Source: Planctomycetota bacterium
GTDB lineage: Bacteria; Planctomycetota; B15-G4
NCBI GenBank assembly: GCA_003644265.1
Contig: QNBX01000230.1
Location: 1-5,815 of the forward strand
Direction: 5' to 3'
DNA: 5,815 nt
The translations under genes and the position numbers were made by a program. Under the pieces are notes generated by a model. The model made no database searches and was not told the origin of the DNA. It was given only the letters and a program-made list of their open reading frames with translations. Positions within the stretch are counted from its first letter, which is position 1, and every line of letters starts with the position of its first letter. Below, piece by piece: positions 1 to 4,761 of this stretch.

Positions 1-1019
1 CGGCCCACGAAGATGGTGCCGCGGGGCGCCAGGGAGCCGCCGCCGCCGCCCGGCGCCAAGGTGGCCAGGCGCAGCGAGAGGGGCTCCACCGCCGCGGCAA
101 AACCCGCCAAGCCCAGGGCCTCGGCGGCGTGGGTGCGCACGATGGAGTTGCGGCTCTCGAGCGCGCGGCAGAGCGGGTCGATCACGGCCTCGTCGCCGGC
201 GTCACCCAGGGCCAGGGCCGCCTCGCGGCGCACGTCGGAGCTCTGATCCAGCACCGAGCGTCGGGTCAGGGCGGGCACGGCCAGGCCGGGAAACAGCCGC
301 CGCAGGGCCCGCGCGCTGAACTCCCGGCGCACGGGGTTGTTGTCCACCAGTCCGCGCTCCAGCAGCGGCAGCAGCTCGCGCTGGGCGCTCAGGGGCGTGT
401 GCTCCAGGCGCAGGACCACCAGCTCCTGCAGCGACGCGGTCGAGCGGCTGCCGTAGTCCAGCAGTACGTTCAGCCCGGCCACGCTGTCCAGGTCGGCTCG
501 GGGCAGACCCAGGGGCAGCTGCTCGCTCGCCAGCAGCTCCCGCGCGGCGGCGCAGTCGGGGTCCTCATCAAAGGCGCGATCGAGCTCGGCCAGGGCCTCG
601 GCGTAGAGGCCCGTCTGCAACATCCAGGCGGCCAGTGGCACGCGCTCGCCCGCTGCCGCCAGGCGCTGCTCGCGGCGGCGCTCGCGCAGCTCGTCCAGGG
701 CGCTGTCCAGGGTGCGCTGGCCGAGCACGGCGCCCTGGGGGATCGGGTCCACCTGGCGCCGGTCGCGCTTGTCCCGCCGCTCCCAGCGCCCGTCCACCCG
801 GCGCGCCTCGGTGCGCAACACGACGCCCCCGGGCAGGCTCAGCAGGCGCTCCGTCCAGCGCTCCTCGGGCGCCAGCTTGGGCCGGCTTCGCGCGGCCGTC
901 CGGGGCGAGCCAGCGGACGGGTCCGTGGCCGGATCCTGCGCCTGGGCCAGGCAGGGCAGCGCCAGCAGCGACAGGGCACAGAGCGGCGAGATCAACAGGT
1001 GGCGACGCGATGCGGCCAT
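1..1019 (-). CDS. Exported HEAT-repeat protein with one TPR-like motif, 3' end missing
   Basis: The open frame runs 339 codons from ATG at 1019 to the left edge without a stop, so the C-terminus is missing. The start is supported by a GGAG at 1026-1029, six bases before the ATG. Residues 1-27 look like a signal peptide: SRRHLLI at 4-10 resembles the twin-arginine consensus, followed by a Leu/Ala-rich core and an AQA-Q cleavage site near 27. Residues 28-50 are a Pro/Ala/Arg linker. Residues 105-125 are charged and helical. About 127-163 resemble a single TPR (G137, Y139, EAL at 141-143, DP at 153-154). Residues 200-320 form HEAT-like helix pairs, clearest at 262-274 and 293-306 (VRREAALALGDAG, VRTHAAEALGLAG). 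A GGGGG run sits at 324-328. HEAT and TPR units are protein-binding scaffolds. The partner and function are unknown. It is divergent from the thioesterase gene. The family call is firm; the role is not. Confidence 0.85.
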   Translation of the reverse strand, partial: MAASRRHLLISPLCALSLLALPCLAQAQDPATDPSAGSPRTAARSRPKLAPEERWTERLLSLPGGVVLRTEARRVDGRWERRDKRDRRQVDPIPQGAVLGQRTLDSALDELRERRREQRLAAAGERVPLAAWMLQTGLYAEALAELDRAFDEDPDCAAARELLASEQLPLGLPRADLDSVAGLNVLLDYGSRSTASLQELVVLRLEHTPLSAQRELLPLLERGLVDNNPVRREFSARALRRLFPGLAVPALTRRSVLDQSSDVRREAALALGDAGDEAVIDPLCRALESRNSIVRTHAAEALGLAGFAAAVEPLSLRLATLAPGGGGGSLAPRGTIFVG

Positions 1020-1085
1020 GGGTGTCTCCGGTCGGGGCGGGGCCAGGGCCGCGCTCCATGCTAGCTCACCCCGCCGGCTGCGAGG

Positions 1086-1125
1086 CGTCGGACAGGTCCG
1101 ACGGATGAACGGGCGCCGGTCCGAC
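1086..1125. promoter_or_regulatory. Candidate operator: 18 bp palindrome plus a third half-site
   Basis: An 8 bp inverted repeat (CGTCGGAC at 1086-1093, GTCCGACG at 1096-1103) is separated by 2 bp. A further direct copy of the core half-site GTCCGAC lies at 1119-1125, 23 bp from the second arm. All three lie in the 190 bp between divergently transcribed genes, where a dimeric transcription factor would be expected to bind. The arms are perfect. Binding and regulation are inferred, and no convincing -35/-10 pair was found here for either gene. A hairpin in the 5' leader of either transcript is the alternative reading. Confidence 0.4.
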
Positions 1126-1209
1126 ACCCCGTGCGCCCCGGAACGAGCCCTGCCGCTTGCCACCCACTCGCCGCCCAGACACACTCCTCTCCTGCCTCTG
1201 GAGCCTCTC

Positions 1210-1644
1210 GTGACCAAGACATCCCCCGACGGACGGACGTTTCCACGCGATCGCATGCCCGCCATCCGACGCGTGATGGTGCCCCAGGACACCAACGCCA
1301 TGGGCACCATCTTCGGCGGCACGATCCTGTCGGAGATCGATCTCGCGGCCTCCATCGCCGCCCACCGCGTGCATCACGGCACGGTGGTGACCGTGGCCAT
1401 GGACAGCGTGGAGTTCAAACAGCCTGTCTTCGTGGGCGACCTGCTGAGCCTGTTCGGCATCATCGAGAAGATCGGGCGCAGCTCCATCGACATTCACATC
1501 GAGGTCTGGGCCGAGCGGCGCCTGGCCGGCGGCGAGATCTGCCTGGTGACCGAGGCCGACGTGACCATGGTGGCAGTGGATGATGAGTCGCACCCGACGC
1601 CGGTGAGCAACCCCGAGTTCCAGGCCGAGAGCCGGCTGGGGTGA
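1210..1644 (+). CDS. yciA: YciA-type acyl-CoA thioesterase (hotdog fold)
   Basis: The 144-residue product matches the single-domain YciA/ACOT hotdog thioesterases, which hydrolyse acyl-CoA to free fatty acid and CoA in the cytoplasm, usually as oligomers. Visible family features are the PxDTNxxGxIFGG motif at residues 25-37, the catalytic-type aspartate D44 in the helix after it (SEID), a VTVAMDSVEF strand at 55-64, a PVFVGDLLS turn at 67-75, and an IEVWAER strand near 97-103. The GTG start at 1210 is chosen because GGAG at 1200-1203 sits six bases upstream and it gives the usual family length; the same frame stays open far upstream but overlaps the divergent HEAT gene. The TGA overlaps the GTG start of the acyltransferase, so the two genes are probably translationally coupled. 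Substrate chain length cannot be read from sequence. Confidence 0.92.
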   Translation: MTKTSPDGRTFPRDRMPAIRRVMVPQDTNAMGTIFGGTILSEIDLAASIAAHRVHHGTVVTVAMDSVEFKQPVFVGDLLSLFGIIEKIGRSSIDIHIEVWAERRLAGGEICLVTEADVTMVAVDDESHPTPVSNPEFQAESRLG

Positions 1645-2564
1645 GCGCGCACAGCGCCCCATCACCGGGGAGCCCAGCCCCCAGGCCCAGGGCGAGCGAC
1701 GACGCGACGGACGGTGGCTCGCACGGCGCGAACGCTGACGCCACGGCGAGCGACGCGACGGACGCTGCGGCACCTGACGCGACGACGCCGGGGGGCTACG
1801 ACGCGCACGCCGGCGGCGCCCTGCGCGGCGTCGCGTCGGCGCTCCTGATCGCGCTGTACATCGTGCTGTACCTGCTGACGCTGGCGCCCGTGGTGCTGCT
1901 GGCCCCCGGCTGGCTGGCCCGGCACAACGCCTGGGCCCTGCACCTCTGGGGCCGCCCGATCCTGTGGCTGGCGGGCATCCGCCTCGACATCCACGGCGCC
2001 GAGCAGCTGCAGACCGACGGCCCTCAGCTGCTGCTCTTCACGCACCAGAGCATCGCGGACATGGCCCTGCTCGGAGCGCTCTGGCCGGCGCGCGGCACGG
2101 TGGTCTACAAGCGCGAGTTCCACGCCATCCCGCTCATGGGACGCAGCATGCGCGCCATGGGACTGACGCCCATCGACCGCGGCCATCGCAAGTCGGCCAT
2201 GCGCGCGCTGGACGAGCTGGCGGCGCGCATCCGCGAGCAGAACCTGCAGGCCATGCTGGCGCCCGAGGGCACGCGCTCCAAGCGCGGCGGGCTGCTGCCG
2301 TTCAAGCGCGGGCCGTTCCATGTGGCGCTGCAGACGCGCGCGCCCATCGTGCCGGTGATCCTGCGCGGCGTGCACCAGGTGCTGCCGCCGGGGAGCTGCC
2401 TGCCGCGCTCGGGCACCGTGCGCATCGACTACCTGCCCGCCATCGACACCAGCCACTGGCACGAGGACGACATGGCCCAGCATGTGCGCGAGGTGCGCGC
2501 ACGCTTCCTGGAGCTGGTCCCCGACAGCGCGGAGACCAGCTCACAGGCGTCGCCGAACGGCTGA
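1641..2564 (+). CDS. plsC: PlsC-type 1-acyl-sn-glycerol-3-phosphate acyltransferase
   Basis: The 307-residue product carries the acyltransferase signature blocks. HX4D is at H135/D140 (HQSIAD). A YKREFHAIPLMG block is at 156-167, with IDRG at 178-181. EGTRS is at 209-213, followed by an FKRG element at 221-224. An APIVPVILRG block is at 234-243. A hydrophobic segment at about 64-89 should anchor it in the inner membrane. The family acylates lysophosphatidate to phosphatidate in phospholipid synthesis; a related lysophospholipid acceptor is possible. The start is GTG at 1641, overlapping the thioesterase stop as GTGA, with only weak purine-rich sequence upstream, which fits termination-reinitiation. 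Residues 1-60 are an unusual Ala/Asp/Thr/Ser-rich, probably disordered extension absent from typical PlsC. No convincing later start was seen before the membrane segment, though the true N-terminus is the least certain part. Confidence 0.92.
   Translation: MSAHSAPSPGSPAPRPRASDDATDGGSHGANADATASDATDAAAPDATTPGGYDAHAGGALRGVASALLIALYIVLYLLTLAPVVLLAPGWLARHNAWALHLWGRPILWLAGIRLDIHGAEQLQTDGPQLLLFTHQSIADMALLGALWPARGTVVYKREFHAIPLMGRSMRAMGLTPIDRGHRKSAMRALDELAARIREQNLQAMLAPEGTRSKRGGLLPFKRGPFHVALQTRAPIVPVILRGVHQVLPPGSCLPRSGTVRIDYLPAIDTSHWHEDDMAQHVREVRARFLELVPDSAETSSQASPNG
1691..1764 (+). repeat. In-frame direct repeat in the acyltransferase N-terminal extension
   Basis: GGCGAGCGAC followed by GCGACGGACG occurs at 1691-1713 with an extra GAC codon between the halves, and again uninterrupted at 1745-1764. 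The copies are 54 nt (18 codons) apart and in frame, encoding ASDDATD (residues 18-24) and ASDATD (36-41). A partial third version follows near 1774. This looks like slippage-driven growth of a disordered linker. Confidence 0.6.
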
Positions 2565-2569
2565 CGCGT

Positions 2570-2585
2570 GGCGCCCTGGCGCGCC
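2570..2585. repeat. Small hairpin in the convergent gap, possible bidirectional terminator
   Basis: GGCGC at 2570-2574 and GCGCC at 2581-2585 can pair as a 5 bp all-GC stem with a 6-base loop. It occupies nearly all of the 20 bp between the stop of the acyltransferase (2564) and the stop of the convergent propeller gene (2585). There is no T-tract on either side, so termination is only a suggestion from position. Confidence 0.25.
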
Positions 2586-3638
2586 TACTGCAACATCAAG
2601 CTGGCGACGTCGCTGACGTGGCGCATCTGCTCCACCTGCGTCGGCTCGTCCAGCTTGATCGTCAGCGCCGCAAAGTGCAGCTCCATGCCCAGCAGCATCG
2701 GGTTGGAGGGGATCGTCAGCGACGCCAGATTGGCGCCGCCCGGCGGCACCATGACGAGCATGCCCTGGAACGGCAGCCCGTCGTCGCCGTGGAGCAGGCT
2801 GTGACCGAACAGCCCGTCCTGCGTCAGCGGGACGGAGCGGCCATCGGGCAGGGGGATGCCGTCGGTGCCGAACGAGGCCATGGTCACGCGCAGCAGCTCG
2901 TCCCCACCGGGCAGGTCGTGGTCGATGACCACCGTGGTGCCCAGGTCGCCGGGGGTCAAGAAGGAGATGGCAGGCCGGGTCCAAGGCACCAGCAGCGCAT
3001 CCGAGTCCTGAGCCGGCGTGGGGTTGCTGTGGATTCCGGGCCCCTCGAAGATGAACCAGGCCCGCTCTCCGCTGGGCGTCATGGCCACGGCAGGCCGGTG
3101 CTGCGCGCCGGGCGTGGCGTCGACCTCCATCTCGCCGGTGGAGGGCGTGCCGTCGGGCAGGTAGACCCGCGTCATGATGCGCCCGATGCCGCTGGAACGA
3201 TCCTCCCAGGTGATCAGCGCGTTGCCCACATGGTCAACGGAGATCTGGGGCAGGAGCTGGTCGCCGGTCGTCGTGGTGTTGACCTGCCAAGCAGGACCCA
3301 GCGGCGCTCCGGTCATGCCGAAGCGCTGAGCGAAGATGCCCTCGCCGTCGCCGTCGTTGCCGCCGTCCTGCCAGACCATCCAGTGCACCGTGGCCGCGCC
3401 GCGCAGTCGATTGCTGGCCAGACGGGGATCGATCTGGTCGAACGACAGCAGCGTGTTGTGCGCCAGGGTCTCGCTGGGATCGAGCGCCGTTCCGTCGGGC
3501 AGGAAGCAGCGCACGAAGATGTTGGTGCCCGTGAAGAGCGCGACGTTGCCGCCGTAGTCGACGAAGACCGTGAACAGCCGCCCCTCGGCGTCCACCGTCA
3601 CGGCCGCGTCCACCTGGCCATTGTTGTGGAACGTGGCC
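2585..3638 (-). repeat. Duplicated block, downstream copy (partner 4762-5815)
   Basis: This block aligns to 4762-5815 at a constant offset of 2177 bp with no insertion or deletion, from the stop codon to the window edge. Nucleotide-identical runs include 3345-3406 with 5522-5583 (62 nt) and 3187-3229 with its counterpart (43 nt). The matching copy is truncated by the window, so the duplication probably extends further. Confidence 0.9.
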
Positions 3639-4291
3639 ATGTTCACGTCGCCACCGATCGGCGTGCCATCCACTTCCAGCCGGCGGAACCAGGCCTCGCC
3701 GTCGTCCTCGCCGTTGAAGGCGACCACCCAGCCGCCGTCGGGCAGGGCCGCGGGCATGGGCTCCCACTGCGACTGCGTGGTGTCGTCATTGACGACGAAG
3801 GGGGGGCCCATGGCCACGCCGGCGCTGTCGTACACGCGCGCGAAGATGCCCATGCTGTCGCCGTCGTAACCGTTGCGATCGGTCCAGCACACGATCGTGC
3901 GACCCTCGCTGTCCATGGCCACCATGGGCTCGTCCTGGATGTGCCCGGTGAGGCCCTCGTTCACCAGCAGCTCAGAGCTGAGCGGCCAGCCATTGCTACC
4001 GAAGAAGCGCAGCTTGATCTGATGCCCGATGACCGTCTCCCAGACCGTGGCCAAGCGCTGACCGTCGTCGGAGACCGCCACCACGGCACGCTCCTGCGTA
4101 TAACCCGAGAACTGGGCCACACCCACGGGCGCCGCCCCTGCCTTCCAGCCGTCGGCCGCGGAAGCCGCGGGCGCGAGGCACACCAGGGCCAGGCCCAGGG
4201 TCAGAGTCAAAGAGGACCTGCGAGCCGAGGCGGCACGGATCACCGCGCGGGCAGGCGGATACCTGCGACACTGAGAGACGATACGGACCAT
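2585..4291 (-). CDS. Secreted seven-repeat beta-propeller-like protein with C-terminal beta domain (complete paralogue)
   Basis: The product is 568 residues. ATG at 4291 is chosen because GGAG at 4300-4303 lies eight bases upstream and it leads into a signal peptide: basic region 9-26, hydrophobic core 28-42, ASA-A cleavage near 46. An in-frame ATG further upstream (4447) has no such support. From about 65 to 437 there are roughly seven repeats of 50-60 residues, each with a hydrophobic strand, an xGxxxxxW/F-type strand, an acidic Gly-rich turn and an IFxRxY/F strand. The clearest units are DGDSMGIFARVY (143-154) and DGDGEGIFAQRF (313-324), each followed by a PLG/AMG..xVN segment. Seven such units suggest a seven-bladed propeller. 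Residues 438-568 form a separate beta-rich domain of a kind I associate with secreted planctomycete proteins. No catalytic motif is recognised; adhesion, ligand binding or a surface role are all possible. The neighbouring gene is a close paralogue. Confidence 0.88.
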   Translation of the reverse strand: MVRIVSQCRRYPPARAVIRAASARRSSLTLTLGLALVCLAPAASAADGWKAGAAPVGVAQFSGYTQERAVVAVSDDGQRLATVWETVIGHQIKLRFFGSNGWPLSSELLVNEGLTGHIQDEPMVAMDSEGRTIVCWTDRNGYDGDSMGIFARVYDSAGVAMGPPFVVNDDTTQSQWEPMPAALPDGGWVVAFNGEDDGEAWFRRLEVDGTPIGGDVNMATFHNNGQVDAAVTVDAEGRLFTVFVDYGGNVALFTGTNIFVRCFLPDGTALDPSETLAHNTLLSFDQIDPRLASNRLRGAATVHWMVWQDGGNDGDGEGIFAQRFGMTGAPLGPAWQVNTTTTGDQLLPQISVDHVGNALITWEDRSSGIGRIMTRVYLPDGTPSTGEMEVDATPGAQHRPAVAMTPSGERAWFIFEGPGIHSNPTPAQDSDALLVPWTRPAISFLTPGDLGTTVVIDHDLPGGDELLRVTMASFGTDGIPLPDGRSVPLTQDGLFGHSLLHGDDGLPFQGMLVMVPPGGANLASLTIPSNPMLLGMELHFAALTIKLDEPTQVEQMRHVSDVASLMLQ

Positions 4292-4363
4292 GGGTGAGAC
4301 TCCGGGATGTCGAGGATGTTCGGGTGCGTCGAGTCCCGGCCGGGAGAGCGGGCGACGAGACTG

Positions 4364-4369
4364 AGTATA
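4364..4369 (-). promoter_or_regulatory. -10-like element TATACT of the complete propeller gene
   Basis: On the minus strand, TATACT (5 of 6 matches to TATAAT) lies at 4369-4364, about 70 bases before the ATG at 4291, inside a local AT-rich patch (AAAATCGCGTCTATACT) in very GC-rich surroundings. No good -35 hexamer is visible at 16-18 bp spacing, so it may depend on an activator or a different sigma factor. The position would give a 5' leader of roughly 65 bases. Confidence 0.4.
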
Positions 4370-4503
4370 GACGCGATTTTGGGGCCAGGGGACCGCGAGA
4401 CAGGCGGCCAACGGGGGGCGACACCCGACCGAGCGGTCAACAGGCACCCCGGCAGCGCTCGCCGCCCGCAGGTCGCTGCCCGTCCGACCGACCCCACGCC
4501 TCG

Positions 4504-4572
4504 CCAGAGCCCTGACGGCCGCGCTGCCGAAGCGGGCAGAACGGCCGTCAGCATGCCTTCTGCCCGCTCTGG
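4504..4572. repeat. Three interlocking perfect inverted repeats (pseudoknot-capable element)
   Basis: Arm A CTGACGGCCG (4512-4521) pairs with CGGCCGTCAG (4542-4551), 10 bp. Arm B AGCGGGCAGAA (4531-4541) pairs with TTCTGCCCGCT (4558-4568), 11 bp. Arm C CCAGAGC (4504-4510) pairs with GCTCTGG (4566-4572), 7 bp, overlapping the end of B'. All pairings are perfect. The order A-B-A'-B' gives an H-type pseudoknot with a 9-base first loop, no bases between the stems and a 6-base last loop. Alternatively it gives two exclusive folds: C:C' enclosing A:A', or B:B' alone. There is no T-tract after it on either strand. The function is unknown: an mRNA leader switch, a small RNA, a transcription barrier or a DNA recognition site are all possible. 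Confidence 0.7.
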
Positions 4573-4588
4573 TCCGTGATCCTGAGCT

Positions 4589-4608
4589 CCCGCCAGGAAC
4601 AGGGCGGG
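4589..4608. repeat. GC-rich hairpin in the intergenic spacer
   Basis: CCCGCC at 4589-4594 pairs with GGCGGG at 4603-4608 around an 8-base loop, and a G-U pair can add one step outside. It lies just past the interlocked repeats, on the side nearer the upstream paralogue's stop. No T-tract follows on either strand, so a terminator role is not established. Confidence 0.35.
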
Positions 4609-4688
4609 GCTGCGTGTCTTGAGGATGGTCCTGGCTGTGCGGGTCTGGTGTTTCCGCAGCTTGGCTACAGGGAATCGCGCTCGGATGC

Positions 4689-4713
4689 TGGGATTATTGT
4701 CGGAGAAATCCCA
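4689..4713. repeat. 7 bp inverted repeat in the AT-richer part of the spacer
   Basis: TGGGATT at 4689-4695 pairs perfectly with AATCCCA at 4707-4713 around an 11-base loop. It lies 49-73 bases beyond the stop of the upstream paralogue. It could be an mRNA 3'-end hairpin or an operator; nothing else in the sequence distinguishes these. Confidence 0.4.
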
Positions 4714-4718
4714 TGCCG

Positions 4719-4732
4719 GGCCCGCCTGGGCC
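4719..4732. repeat. Tight GC hairpin after the upstream paralogue's stop
   Basis: GGCCC at 4719-4723 pairs with GGGCC at 4728-4732 around a 4-base loop, about 30 bases beyond the stop codon at 4762-4764 on the minus strand. Position and compactness fit a transcript-end hairpin, but there is no T-run, so intrinsic termination is doubtful. Confidence 0.3.
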
Positions 4733-4761
4733 GCGCCCCACCAACGCGGGGTCGGTCGCGC

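Larger units (their letters stand above)
4292..4761. other. 470 bp non-coding spacer between the tandem paralogues
   Basis: No supportable gene was found on either strand. Reading with the genes (minus strand), it begins with small GC-rich hairpins just past the upstream paralogue's stop. An AT-richer stretch follows (4611-4710, 57% GC by hand count, against 79% for 4401-4500). Then come the interlocked inverted repeats at 4504-4572, a GC-rich stretch, a -10-like element and the ribosome binding site of the downstream paralogue. A short palindrome GACCG-AG-CGGTC lies at 4427-4438. The length and the promoter-like element argue that the downstream paralogue has its own transcription start. Confidence 0.6.

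Noticed and set aside
951..957. Lipoprotein lipobox at Cys23 of the HEAT protein
   Set aside because: The residue before Cys is proline (ALPC), which does not fit the lipobox. A signal peptidase I-type AQA site follows a few residues later.
129..1064. 311-codon plus-strand open frame
   Set aside because: Gln/Gly/Arg-rich antisense shadow of the HEAT-repeat gene, with no ribosome binding site or domain. The minus-strand reading gives clear HEAT helices and a signal peptide.
712..1209. Start of the thioesterase at an ATG at 712
   Set aside because: It would add 166 residues antisense to the HEAT gene. The GTG at 1210 has a well-placed GGAG and gives the family's normal length.
1066..1773. 235-codon minus-strand open frame
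   Set aside because: His/Arg-rich shadow antisense to the thioesterase, whose family motifs are unambiguous.
1964..4297. 777-codon plus-strand open frame spanning the acyltransferase and antisense to the propeller gene
   Set aside because: It is Arg/His/Gly/Ala-rich without recognisable motifs and overlaps two well-supported genes. Long antisense frames are expected at this GC content. The minus-strand frame has signal peptide, repeats and a paralogue.
4292..4447. Upstream ATG at 4447 giving the complete propeller protein 52 more residues
   Set aside because: It would bury the signal peptide behind a Pro/Arg-rich leader and lacks the GGAG found before 4291; the -10-like element also lies inside this stretch.
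4504..4572. Integron attC-like or standard intrinsic terminator reading of the interlocked repeats
   Set aside because: No R-box consensus, no integrase and no cassette context were seen; no T-tract follows on either strand.
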